Shown here: one piece after another, positions 17,037-25,327 of the stretch
Position numbering within the stretch: the first letter of the stretch is position 1
Layout: each line of letters starts with the position of its first letter
Assembly (NCBI GenBank): GCA_001465025.1
Contig: LNDO01000100.1
Location: forward strand, 1-64,000
Direction of reading: 5' to 3'
Source of the DNA: Pseudomonas sp. Ga0074129
GTDB lineage: Bacteria > Pseudomonadota > Gammaproteobacteria > Pseudomonadales > Pseudomonadaceae
Length of the DNA: 64,000 nucleotides
Position numbers and translations under genes: made by a program
The notes under the pieces: generated by a model
Told to the model about the DNA's origin: nothing
What the model saw: only the letters and a program-made list of their open reading frames with translations
Database searches by the model: none

Positions 17037-17193
17037 CATGACGCCTGTGCATAACTGGTTATGCATACAGTATTTAGCAATCAGCAGCGAGCTTCAAGCG
17101 TCATTGGGCTGTTGAGGGATGAATTTCCACCGACGGCGAACCTTGCGTACAGTGGCGCGTCAAACCTTCACACTAAGCTACGGAGTCATACAC

Positions 17194-17592
17194 ATGCAGC
17201 GACAGGACACGCACAGCAAGCTAATCGGTTATCTGCTGTGGATTTTTGGCTTTCTCGGCGCGCACCGCTTTTATTACGGCAAGCCGGTGACCGGGACCAT
17301 CTAGTTCTTCACCTTGGGGCTGCTGTTTATCGGCTGGATTGTCGATTTGTTTTTGATCCCGGCGATGGACCGTGAGGCGGATCTGCGTTTTACCGCTGGC
17401 GATACCGACTACAACGTTGCCTGGATTCTGCTGACCTTCCTCGGCATTTTCGGCGTGCACCGCATGTACCAAGGCAAGTGGATCACCGGGGTTATCTATC
17501 TGTTTACCGGCGGCTTGTTCCTGATCGGCGTGCTGTATGACTTTTGGACGCTGAATAGTCAGGTGTCAATCAAGAACGCTGAGCGCGCCTGA
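17194..17592 (+). pseudogene. TM2-domain membrane protein interrupted by an in-frame amber codon
   Basis: The frame begins MQRQDTHSKLIGYLLWIFG at an ATG preceded by GGAG and runs for 36 codons to a TAG at 17302-17304. It then continues in the same frame with FFTLGLLFIGWIVDLFLIPAMDREADLRF and a second TM2-like half (VAWILLTFLGIFGVHRMYQGKWITG) to the TGA at 17592. The family has tryptophan at the TAG position (GTIWFFTLG), so a single TGG-to-TAG change explains it. The protein would otherwise be a complete membrane protein of about 132 residues. Confidence 0.8.
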
Positions 17593-17608
17593 ACAGGCGC
17601 GCATTTTT
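17583..17608 (+). terminator. Rho-independent terminator after the TM2 gene
   Basis: The stem GCGCGCCT/AGGCGCGC with loop GAAC overlaps the TM2 stop codon and is followed by ATTTTT, a standard intrinsic terminator for plus-strand transcription. Confidence 0.8.
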
Positions 17609-17627
17609 CGTGAGATTTTGCCGTGTC

Positions 17628-17687
17628 GTGGGAAGGGCTTTAGCCGCGAGAGCATTGTTAAAAGCTCGCCGCTAAAGCGCCTCCCCC
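17628..17687. repeat. REP-like palindrome
   Basis: An imperfect inverted repeat has arms GTGGGAAGGGCTTTAGCCGC and GCTCGCCGCTAAAGCGCCTC. Palindromes built on GGCTTTAGCCGCG are frequent intergenic repeats in Pseudomonas. It lies between the convergent TM2 and pyrC' genes. Confidence 0.6.
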
Positions 17688-17707
17688 GTGGCTCTATCGG
17701 TTAGCTG

Positions 17708-18940
17708 TCAGGCCTGATAGCTGATGCGTCCGTCCACCAGGGTATAGCGCACGGCACCCGGCAGGCAGTGGCCGATAAACGGGCAGTTGTCCCCTTTCGA
17801 ATACCAGGTCTCACCGGCCACGCTTGAAGCCTGCGGATCAAACAGCAGCACATCGGCCTGTGCGCCCACGCTCAGTTTGCCAGCAGGTAGACGCAGCGCT
17901 TGCGCCGGGCCACAACTCAGCCGCGCGAGCAGGGTGGGCAGGTCGAGCAGGCCGTCCTGCACCAGGCTCATGGCCAAGGGCAGGAGCAGTTGCACACTGC
18001 TGATGCCAGGTTCGGTGGCGCCGAATGGCGCGAGCTTGGCGTCACGTTCATGCGGCTGGTGATGGCTGGCGATGGCGTTGATGACACCGCTTTTCACGGC
18101 TGCGCGCAGGCCGTCTCGGTCAGCGACTGTGCGCAACGGTGGCTGCACGTGGTACAGGCTGGAGAAGTCACTCAGCGCTTCATCGGTAAGAATCAGCTGA
18201 TAAAGCGCGACATCGGCTGTCACTGGCAGGCCGCGAGCTTGGGCGTCTGCTATCAGCTGGGCACCGCGTGCGCTGGTCAGTTGGCTGAAGTGTGCGCGCA
18301 CACCGGTTTGTTCAACCAGCAGCAGGTCGCGGGCCAGCGCCACCGTTTCTGCCGTTTCCGGAATGCCGGGCAGGCCGAGGAAGCTGGCGGTTGGGCCTTC
18401 GTGAGCCAAGCCGCCTTCGGCCAGATCATAATCCTGAGAATGGAAGATTACCGTCAGGTCGAAGGTGGCCGCGTATTCCAGCGCGCGGCGCAAGGTACGG
18501 TTATTGCGGAAGTTGTCCAAGCCATTGCTGAAGGCGACACAACCCGCATCGCGCAGGGCTACCAACTCGGCAAGTTGCTCGCCCTGCAGGCCTTTGCTGA
18601 ATGCGCCAATTGGAAACACCTTGGTGTGGCCGGCTTCGCGGGCGCGGTCGAGAATCAGCTCAGCCACCGCTGGCGTGTCCAGCACGGGGGCGGCTGCCGC
18701 GAGGGTTTCCGTGGCGATGCTGCCTTTACGGCTGTAGCCCGGTTCGCGCAGGGCGACGTTCAGGTCGACCAGGCCGGGCGCGGCCACCAAGCCTTGGGCG
18801 TTAATGCTCTGCTCGGCGACAAAACCGGCGGGTGCCTGGCCGATGCCGACCACTTTGCCGCTTTCAATGTACAAATCAGCCTGCTGATCAAAACCACTGG
18901 CAGGGTCGATCACACGGGCGGCGAGGATACGGATACGCAT
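17708..18940 (-). CDS. pyrC': Dihydroorotase-like subunit PyrC' (PyrX) with a 13-residue deletion
   Basis: The 410-residue protein is the catalytically inert dihydroorotase homologue that forms a dodecamer with PyrB and is required for aspartate transcarbamoylase activity in Pseudomonas. Family members are about 423 residues. Here ETLAAAAPVLDTPAVAEL replaces the expected form in which about 13 residues (GGVTSLCCPPHTK-like) stand between AAAA and PVLDT. The 39-base loss keeps the frame; the junction is near 18688. The remaining sequence is well conserved (HSQDYDLAEGGLAHEGP, ASHHQPHERDAKLAPFG). The start shares one base with the pyrB stop. The shortened protein may not fold or assemble normally. 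Confidence 0.85.
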   Translation of the reverse strand: MRIRILAARVIDPASGFDQQADLYIESGKVVGIGQAPAGFVAEQSINAQGLVAAPGLVDLNVALREPGYSRKGSIATETLAAAAPVLDTPAVAELILDRAREAGHTKVFPIGAFSKGLQGEQLAELVALRDAGCVAFSNGLDNFRNNRTLRRALEYAATFDLTVIFHSQDYDLAEGGLAHEGPTASFLGLPGIPETAETVALARDLLLVEQTGVRAHFSQLTSARGAQLIADAQARGLPVTADVALYQLILTDEALSDFSSLYHVQPPLRTVADRDGLRAAVKSGVINAIASHHQPHERDAKLAPFGATEPGISSVQLLLPLAMSLVQDGLLDLPTLLARLSCGPAQALRLPAGKLSVGAQADVLLFDPQASSVAGETWYSKGDNCPFIGHCLPGAVRYTLVDGRISYQA

Positions 18941-19915
18941 CAGTTCTGCTCCTCGGCATCTTGATTGAGCTGGCGCTGCGCGGTTTGCCCGCTCATGGCC
19001 ATGGACAGCACCGCCATGCGGATGGCAATGCCGTAAGTGACTTGATTAAGGATCACCGATTGCGGGCCATCGGCCACAGCCGATTCGATCTCCACGCCAC
19101 GGTTGATGGGGCCAGGGTGCATGACCAGCGCATCCGGTTTAGCCAACTTCAGGCGCTGTTCGGTGAGGCCGAACAGGCGGTAGAACTCGCCTTCGCTGGG
19201 CAGCAGGCCGCCGGTCATGCGCTCGCGCTGCAGGCGCAGCATGATCACCACATCAACTTCCTTGAGGCCTTCAGTCATGTCGCTGTAAACCGTCACGCCG
19301 TATTGCTCAATGCCGACTGGCAGCAGGGTTTTCGGTGCAATCACGCGAATGTCCGGGCAGCCCAGGGTTTTCAGCGCGAGCATGTTCGAGCGCGCCACCC
19401 GCGAATGCAGGATGTCGCCGACGATGGCCACCGAGAGATTCTCGAAACCGCCTTTGTGCCGGCGGATGGTCAGCATGTCGAGCATGCCCTGGGTTGGGTG
19501 GGCGTGACGGCCGTCACCGCCGTTGATGATGGCCAGATTCGGGCACACATGCTCGGCAATAAAGTGCGCGGCACCGGAGTCGGCATGACGCACGACAAAG
19601 ATGTCGGCTGCCATGGCTTCCAGTTGTGGAGCTGGTCGAGACGTTGAGCGTAATGACATCCGCCGATAGCCGCTGGGCGGCCAGTTCAAAGGTGGTGCGC
19701 GTGCGCGTGGAGTTCTCGAAGAACACGTTGCACACCGTTTTGCCGCGCAGCAGCGGGACTTTCTTGACCGCGCGTGCGCCGACTTCGAGGAAGGAGTCGG
19801 CGGTGTCGAGGATTTCCGTCAGCAGCTCACGGGACAGGCCGTCGAGGGATAGAAAGTGGCGCAGTTGGCCTTGGTCATTGAGCTGCAGCGAGCGCTTGGC
19901 GGCTAGGGTCGTCAT
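18940..19915 (-). pseudogene. pyrB: Aspartate carbamoyltransferase catalytic subunit PyrB, broken by a 35-base deletion
   Basis: The N-terminal part (from [18 protein letters not shown]) is normal through the carbamoyl-phosphate site [13 protein letters not shown] and NVSTSS, then leaves frame. The correct C-terminal sequence resumes one frame over at [18 protein letters not shown] and runs to the stop at 18940 with the aspartate-binding region intact ([22 protein letters not shown]). Compared with the family sequence STSSTSKGETLTDTLR-N/Q-LEAM, 35 bases are missing at about 19626. The lost part is the 80s loop, whose serine and lysine reach into the neighbouring subunit's active site. As written, no active PyrB could be made. 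Confidence 0.87.
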
Positions 19916-19925
19916 GGGGCGAGTC

Positions 19926-20432
19926 TCAGTGGGCAAGCGTCTGGAGTTCGAGGGTCAGCGGTGTGGGGCCGGTCAATTTTACCCGCTGATCCGTTGTCAG
20001 CGACAGCGTGGCGCCGACTACGTCCGGGCTGATCGGTAACTCGCGGGCATTCAAGTCGAGCAGGCTGACCAGGGTCACGCTGGCTGGACGGCCGTAATCA
20101 AACAGCTCATTGAGTGCGGCGCGGATGGTGCGGCCGCTCATCAGGACATCGTCAATCAGCACCAAGTGCTGACCTTCGATCTCGAACGGCAACTCGGACG
20201 GTTGCACCTGCGGGTGCAGGCCATTCTGGGTGAAGTCATCACGGTAGAAGGACACATCGAGAATGCCCAGCGCGTCTTGGCGGCCGAGGGCTTCGAGCAA
20301 TGCTTGAGCCACCCAGACGCCGCCGGTGCGGATGCCAATAAAACGCGGCTGGCTGATTTGCCGTTGGTTTAGGTGGCGGGTCAGCGCATCGGCCATTTGC
20401 GGTAGCAGTTCGGCCGGGTTGGGTAAACTCAT
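19926..20432 (-). CDS. pyrR: Bifunctional pyr operon regulator / uracil phosphoribosyltransferase PyrR
   Basis: The 168-residue PRTase-fold protein has the PRPP-binding motif [17 protein letters not shown]. PyrR regulates pyrimidine genes in response to UMP/PRPP and can have uracil phosphoribosyltransferase activity; which dominates here is not visible. The ATG follows GGAG. It is the first gene of pyrR-pyrB-pyrC', and an inverted-repeat element lies directly upstream. Confidence 0.92.
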   Translation of the reverse strand: MSLPNPAELLPQMADALTRHLNQRQISQPRFIGIRTGGVWVAQALLEALGRQDALGILDVSFYRDDFTQNGLHPQVQPSELPFEIEGQHLVLIDDVLMSGRTIRAALNELFDYGRPASVTLVSLLDLNARELPISPDVVGATLSLTTDQRVKLTGPTPLTLELQTLAH

Positions 20433-20453
20433 GGCAACACTCCAGATGTATAC

Positions 20454-20640
20454 AAAACAGCCTCTGAAAACGTAGGCGAGGCAGCCGAGACAAGGCGCTA
20501 CGCCAGTAACAGCCTGCGGCTGGTCAAAACGGTGAGGAAGCGCACTGGGCTCGCACGCGAGTTTACGTGTTGTAAATGAGCATTCCGAGCCTGTTTTTAA
20601 CGCAGTATCGGCAACGCAGGTAGTTTTCAGGGGCTGTTTT
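20454..20640. mobile_element. 187-bp inverted-repeat (MITE-like) element between pyrR and ruvX
   Basis: The ends AAAACAGCCTCTGAAAAC (20454-20471) and GTTTTCAGGGGCTGTTTT (20623-20640) are inverted repeats matching at 17 of 18 bases. The interior codes for nothing recognisable. The right end carries the last codons and the TGA of ruvX. No target-site duplication is obvious. I cannot identify a parent transposon from the sequence alone. Confidence 0.65.
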
Positions 20641-21067
20641 CATCGAGCCAGCCCTGCAAAAGCAGTGCGGCGGCCAGGGCGTCTACCGGGCGTTCGCGGT
20701 AGCCACTGTTCTGCCCTTGTTGCAGGCGTTGGCCTTTGGCTTCGTAGGTGGTTAGGCGTTCATCGTGGGTGTGCACGGGCAGGTTGAAGCGGCCGTTTAA
20801 GCGGAGGGCGAATTTTTCCGCGCGCTCGCTCATCTCGCTTTTGCTGCCGTCCATGTTCAGCGGCAGGCCGACGACGATGGCATCCGGCTGCCATTCCTTG
20901 ACCAATGCTTCGACTTTCTGCCAATCCGGCACGCCGTTTTGCGCCTTGAGGATGCACAGTTCGCGAGCCTGGCCGGTGATGACCTGGCCGACCGCCACGC
21001 CAATCTGCTTGGTGCCGTAATCGAAGCCCAGCAGCAGGCGCAAAGGTTTGCTTTTGTTATCCGACAT
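20627..21067 (-). CDS. ruvX: Putative pre-16S rRNA nuclease / Holliday junction resolvase YqgF (RuvX)
   Basis: The 146-residue RNase H-like nuclease has the N-terminal [18 protein letters not shown], the central [14 protein letters not shown] and [10 protein letters not shown], and the C-terminal [16 protein letters not shown], which together hold the acidic catalytic residues. The family is needed for 16S rRNA 5' maturation in E. coli. The final codons (ENSP and stop) lie in the terminal repeat of the neighbouring element, so the native C-terminus was probably replaced, with little change in length. The ATG shares one base with the stop of algH (TAATG). Confidence 0.92.
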   Translation of the reverse strand: MSDNKSKPLRLLLGFDYGTKQIGVAVGQVITGQARELCILKAQNGVPDWQKVEALVKEWQPDAIVVGLPLNMDGSKSEMSERAEKFALRLNGRFNLPVHTHDERLTTYEAKGQRLQQGQNSGYRERPVDALAAALLLQGWLDENSP

Positions 21068-21630
21068 TAGGCGTGACCGGCTTGTGAGGTGAGCAGGCTG
21101 AGGTTGACGCCCAGGCGCGCGGCAGCGGCATTCAGACGTTGGTCGAAGGGCAGGTCGAAGAGAATGCTCGCGTCGGCCGGGCAGGTCAGCCAGGCGTTAG
21201 CAATCAGTTCGGCTTCCAGTTGCCCGGCGTCCCAGCCGGCATAGCCGAGGGCGATCAGGTATTGCTGCGGGCCGTTGCCATCGGCTATGGCAAACAACAC
21301 ATCCTGCGAGGTCGACAAACCCAGTTCACCCAGCTCCAGAGTGGCCTGAAATTGCGTGCCGCTGGGGTGCAGAACAAAACCGCGATCAGTCTGCACTGGG
21401 CCACCGGTAAAAATCGGTAAGCTGCGGCAAAGTGCAGGCGGCTCTTGGTCCGGACGCAGTTGCTCCAGTACATCGGCCAGGTTGAGGCCGTTGGGTTTGT
21501 TGATCACCAGGCCCATCGCGCCGTTTTCGTTGTGATCAATGATGTAGGTGACCGTCTGCGCAAAATGCGTATCGGCCATGTGCGGCATGGCAATCAGGAA
21601 CTGATGCTTGAGGGAGCTGGCGTCTTTCAT
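21067..21630 (-). CDS. algH: YqgE/AlgH family protein
   Basis: The 187-residue protein has the family N-terminus SLKHQFLIAMPHMADTHFAQTV and the GAMGLVINKP motif. AlgH was first described as an alginate regulator in P. aeruginosa, but its biochemical role is unknown. The ATG at 21630 is chosen because the family begins there; the upstream 14 residues look noncoding. It is coupled to ruvX. Confidence 0.9.
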   Translation of the reverse strand: MKDASSLKHQFLIAMPHMADTHFAQTVTYIIDHNENGAMGLVINKPNGLNLADVLEQLRPDQEPPALCRSLPIFTGGPVQTDRGFVLHPSGTQFQATLELGELGLSTSQDVLFAIADGNGPQQYLIALGYAGWDAGQLEAELIANAWLTCPADASILFDLPFDQRLNAAAARLGVNLSLLTSQAGHA

Positions 21631-21680
21631 GGCGCTAGTTTGGAGCTTCAGGCGGGAAGGCTCAAGCGCCAAGCAGCGAT

Positions 21681-22577
21681 TCAGTTGCTGGACAGGCGAT
21701 CGCCGCGCGCAAAGCGCCAGGTGCGGATGATTTCCAGGCGGTCTACATCCGCCAGATCGCCGGTAAACGGCGCGAAGGGAGCAGCCAAACGCACGATGCG
21801 CAAGGCGGCTTGATCGAGCAGGCGCTGACCGGATGACTCCAGTACCTGCACTTCATACAGCGTGCCGTCGCGATTGATCGAAACCAGCAGGCGCAAGCTG
21901 CCGTAAATCCCCGCGCGCCGGGCTTCGTCGGGGTAGTTGAGATTGCCGATGCGCTCAACTTTCTTGCGCCACTCATCTTTATACCAAGCACCTTTGTCGC
22001 GCATGGTTGAGGCGGCGTTCAAGCGATGAATCTTTGGGCGTTTAGCGTATTGCTGAACTTCCTGAGCCAGTTCAGCTTCTAGGCTGGCGATTTCTGAAGA
22101 CAGTTGCGCGCTGTCGAACACCGGAGCGGTGCGGGTGGGCGGTGTGGCTTTGCTTTCTTCGCGCTTTACCGGAGTTTTCTGTTGTTGTGGGGCGCGGGTA
22201 GCGACTGCCGCTTTCGGGGCTTCCTGGCGGGCAGCAGGCTGCTGGGGTGTAGCGGGGGGCGTGACGCGTTTGACCTCGCTGTCCTGAAATAAGGCCTGTT
22301 CAGTGGTTTTTGGCGCGGCTTTGTGATCCAGAGTGCCACTGCCTTGCTGGTTGTCCTGGGCGAGAAAATCGGCCTCTTTAGGCTTTTCTTCGCTCTTGAA
22401 GGTCGACAGGGTAATTTCCAGCGTTTTGCTGATCTGGCTGGGCTCGGCCAGGGTAAAGCCCAGGCCGAGAATCAGCGCGGCATGCAGCACAGCCGCCAGG
22501 AACAGGGTGAAGCCCAAACGGTCAGCCGGCTTTACTGCGGAGCTGGACAGTTCGGGTTGTCGAGTGGCTGCATTCAT
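21681..22577 (-). CDS. tonB3: TonB-family energy transducer, TonB3-like
   Basis: The 298-residue protein has one N-terminal membrane anchor (LGFTLFLAAVLHAALILGLGF, about 22-42), a charged and Pro-rich periplasmic linker, and a C-terminal TonB domain (YPDEARRAGIYGSLRLLVSINRDGTLYEV). In P. aeruginosa the gene in this position, next to gshB and pilG, is tonB3, which is needed for normal twitching motility and pilus assembly. That role is inferred from position and family. Confidence 0.88.
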   Translation of the reverse strand: MNAATRQPELSSSAVKPADRLGFTLFLAAVLHAALILGLGFTLAEPSQISKTLEITLSTFKSEEKPKEADFLAQDNQQGSGTLDHKAAPKTTEQALFQDSEVKRVTPPATPQQPAARQEAPKAAVATRAPQQQKTPVKREESKATPPTRTAPVFDSAQLSSEIASLEAELAQEVQQYAKRPKIHRLNAASTMRDKGAWYKDEWRKKVERIGNLNYPDEARRAGIYGSLRLLVSINRDGTLYEVQVLESSGQRLLDQAALRIVRLAAPFAPFTGDLADVDRLEIIRTWRFARGDRLSSN

Positions 22578-22633
22578 CGGGTATCAGGTCTGCTCAGGTT
22601 GCCGCGCAGTCTGCCGAGGGAGCATGCAAAAGT

Positions 22634-23596
22634 CTATGAAGCACTGCGCGCATTGAGCTTCTCGGCAATCACATCCATCAGTCGCTCACCGATGCGGGTG
22701 TCAAAGGCGGCGTCGATCTCGCGGATGCAGGTCGGGCTGGTCACGTTGATCTCGGTCAGGTGCTCGCCGATGACGTCCAGGCCGACAAACAGCAGGCCTT
22801 TTTCACGCAGGGTTGGGCCTACGGCAGCCGCAATTTCACGATCTCGCTCGGTCAGCGGCCTAGCTTCGCCGCGGCCACCCGCTGCAAGATTGCCGCGCGT
22901 TTCACCCACCGCCGGGATGCGCGCCAGGCAGTAAGGTACGGGTTCGCCATCAATCATCAGAATGCGTTTGTCGCCATCTTTGATCGCCGGCAGGTAGCCC
23001 TGGGCCATGATTTGCTGCTGGCCGTGGTTGGTCAGGGTCTCGAGGATCACCGAAAGGTTGGGGTCGCCTTCGCGGTGACGAAAAATCATCGATCCGCCCA
23101 TGCCATCGAGGGGTTTGAGAATGATGTCACGCTGCTCTTTGGCAAACTCGCGCAGAATGTCGGCCCTGCGGCTGACAATGGTCGGCGGCGTGTAGTGACT
23201 GAATTGCGTGGCAAAGTACTTTTCATTGCAGTCGCGCAGGCTTTGCGGGCGGTTAACCACCAGCACGCCAGCTTGCTCGGCTTGTTCCAGTAGATAGGTG
23301 GAGTAAACGAACTCGTTGTCGAAGGGCGGGTCCTTGCGCATCAGGATCACGTCCAAGTCGCTCAGAGCAATGTCCTGCTCGGGGCTGAGTTCGAACCAGC
23401 GCTGCGGATCGTTGAATACGCTAAGCTCAGCCACTCGAGCGCGAGCCTGACCTTTGTGCTGATAAAGGTCTTGTTGCTCCATATAAAAGAGAGACCAGCC
23501 GCGCGCCTGGGCGGCAAGCAGCATGGCCAGCGAACTGTCTTTTTTGAAGCTGATTTGGGCGATGGGGTCCATGACAATGCCGAGGCGGATGCTCAT
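22634..23596 (-). CDS. gshB: Glutathione synthetase GshB
   Basis: The 320-residue ATP-grasp enzyme joins gamma-glutamylcysteine and glycine to make glutathione. The N-terminus MSIRLGIVMDPIAQISFKKDSSLAML and the ATP-grasp segments (IILKPLDGMGGSMIFR, then INVTSPTCIREID) are complete. It is divergent from pilG, with 244 bases between the starts. Confidence 0.95.
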   Translation of the reverse strand: MSIRLGIVMDPIAQISFKKDSSLAMLLAAQARGWSLFYMEQQDLYQHKGQARARVAELSVFNDPQRWFELSPEQDIALSDLDVILMRKDPPFDNEFVYSTYLLEQAEQAGVLVVNRPQSLRDCNEKYFATQFSHYTPPTIVSRRADILREFAKEQRDIILKPLDGMGGSMIFRHREGDPNLSVILETLTNHGQQQIMAQGYLPAIKDGDKRILMIDGEPVPYCLARIPAVGETRGNLAAGGRGEARPLTERDREIAAAVGPTLREKGLLFVGLDVIGEHLTEINVTSPTCIREIDAAFDTRIGERLMDVIAEKLNARSAS

Positions 23597-23771
23597 GGTG
23601 GTGTTCTCCGTAATTTTAGGCAGCTTTTCACAGTGTGCTGCGAGCGTGATGTGGCGTCAGGGTGGCGCTGGCGGATCGGGTGGTCAAGGAAAAACCTTGG
23701 CCCCGCGTGGCTTATAGATTGCGGCATGAGAGTGTGCTAAAAAGGCCCGACGATTGGGTTGTATCCCGTCG

Positions 23772-23801
23772 GTGACAGGGCCTCAGACGCACTGATATAA
23801 C
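23772..23801 (+). promoter_or_regulatory. Candidate sigma-70 promoter for the pil-chp operon
   Basis: GTGACA and TATAAC are separated by 18 bases, 40 bases upstream of the pilG start. The fit is fair, not perfect, and no transcription data are available. Confidence 0.4.
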
Positions 23802-23840
23802 GCAAAAATAACGACTCACCGAGGCGATGGTAGGGCAAAC

Positions 23841-24248
23841 ATGGAACAGCATTCCGAGGGTTTGAGGGTGATGGTGATCGACGATTCGAAAACGATTCGT
23901 CGTACCGCGGAAACCCTGCTGAAAAAGGTGGGCTGCGAGGTGATTACCGCAGTAGACGGCTTCGATGCTTTGGCAAAGATCGCTGACACACACCCGAATA
24001 TCATATTTGTCGACATCATGATGCCGCGGCTCGATGGCTATCAAACCTGTGCCTTGATCAAGAACAACAGCGCTTTCAAGTCCACGCCGGTGATCATGCT
24101 GTCTTCCAAAGATGGCCTGTTCGATAAAGCCAAGGGCCGTATTGTTGGCTCCGATCAATACCTGACCAAGCCCTTCAGCAAAGAAGAGTTGCTCGGTGCG
24201 ATCAAAGCCCATGTGCCTCAGTTTACGCCGGTTGAACAAGCGTCCTGA
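23841..24248 (+). CDS. pilG: Twitching motility response regulator PilG
   Basis: The 135-residue single-domain receiver has the conserved acidic pair IDD near residues 13-15, the phosphorylated Asp58 in FVDIMMPRLDG, and the KPF lysine. Phosphorylated by ChpA, PilG promotes pilus extension and cAMP signalling in P. aeruginosa. It is the first gene of the Chp operon. Confidence 0.96.
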   Translation: MEQHSEGLRVMVIDDSKTIRRTAETLLKKVGCEVITAVDGFDALAKIADTHPNIIFVDIMMPRLDGYQTCALIKNNSAFKSTPVIMLSSKDGLFDKAKGRIVGSDQYLTKPFSKEELLGAIKAHVPQFTPVEQAS

Positions 24249-24295
24249 CGCCTGGTTGCTAAACCACGCGCCTCTTATAAGTATTGGGAAACACC

Positions 24296-24661
24296 ATGGC
24301 TCGAATTCTAATTGTTGATGACTCCCCAACCGAAATGTACAAGCTGACCGCGATGCTCGAGAAGCACGGTCACCAGGTGCTTAAGGCAGAAAACGGCGCT
24401 GACGGTGTAGCGCTGGCTCGCCAAGAGAAACCGGACGCCGTGTTGATGGACATCGTCATGCCGGGTCTGAATGGTTTTCAGGCCACGCGCCAGCTGACCA
24501 AAGACGCCGAGACTAGCCACATTCCGGTGATCATTGTCACCACCAAGGATCAGGAAACCGACAAAGTCTGGGGCAAACGCCAGGGCGCGAAGGACTACCT
24601 GACCAAGCCAGTCGATGAAGACACTCTGGTTAAAACCTTGAATGCGGTACTGGCTGGTTAA
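24296..24661 (+). CDS. pilH: Twitching motility response regulator PilH
   Basis: The 121-residue receiver has Asp52 in LMDIVMPG and the KPVDED lysine motif. PilH opposes PilG in the Chp pathway and may act as a phosphate sink or promote retraction. The ATG at 24296 gives the typical MARILIVDDSPTEMYKL; an in-frame ATG four codons earlier is less likely. Confidence 0.95.
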   Translation: MARILIVDDSPTEMYKLTAMLEKHGHQVLKAENGADGVALARQEKPDAVLMDIVMPGLNGFQATRQLTKDAETSHIPVIIVTTKDQETDKVWGKRQGAKDYLTKPVDEDTLVKTLNAVLAG

Positions 24662-24706
24662 TTCCGGATTTGTCCGCAACTAAAAAACAATAAGGCCGCA
24701 GTTGGC

Positions 24707-25243
24707 ATGTCGGACGCACAAACACCTTTTCAGACACTTCAGGATATTGACAGGCTGTGCCGCTCTTTAGCGGCTGGCCTGCCATCGCAAAAAGCCGTGG
24801 TGCAGACCTGGAGCGGCATTGGCTTTCGCATGGGCGAACGCTTTTTCGTCGCGCCGATGGGTGAGGTGGGCGAGGTTCTGCACGAGCCTCGACATACCCT
24901 GCTGCCGGGCGTGAAGAACTGGGTCAAAGGTGTGGCTAACGTTCGTGGTCGGTTGCTGCCGGTGATGGATCTGTGCGGCTTCTTCGGCAATGAGTTGTCG
25001 CCGTTGCGCAAAAAACGGCGCGTGCTGGTGGTCGATCATCAAGAAGTCTTTGCCGGTCTGACGGTCGATGAAGTCTTCGGCATGCAGCATTTTCCAGTGG
25101 ACACCTTCTCAGAGCAGCTACCGCCGCTCGAAGCATCCATTGCACCCTTTATCCACGGAGTCTTCCAACGTGAACAGCCCTGGCTGGTGTTCAGCCCACA
25201 TGCGCTGGCCCAAAATCCGGGCTTTCTCGACGTGGCGTATTAA
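24707..25243 (+). CDS. pilI: CheW-like coupling protein PilI
   Basis: The 178-residue CheW-fold protein links the receptor PilJ to the kinase ChpA. The coupling region NVRGRLLPVMDLCGFFG is typical of CheW. It lies between pilH and pilJ, as in P. aeruginosa. Confidence 0.94.
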   Translation: MSDAQTPFQTLQDIDRLCRSLAAGLPSQKAVVQTWSGIGFRMGERFFVAPMGEVGEVLHEPRHTLLPGVKNWVKGVANVRGRLLPVMDLCGFFGNELSPLRKKRRVLVVDHQEVFAGLTVDEVFGMQHFPVDTFSEQLPPLEASIAPFIHGVFQREQPWLVFSPHALAQNPGFLDVAY

Positions 25244-25327
25244 CAGTTTATCGGTTGGGTCGGCATTGCCGGCCTTTTGGCGTTACATGGGAACCGTAGT
25301 GCGGTCGGTCCAGGCGGGGGCCAGTAA

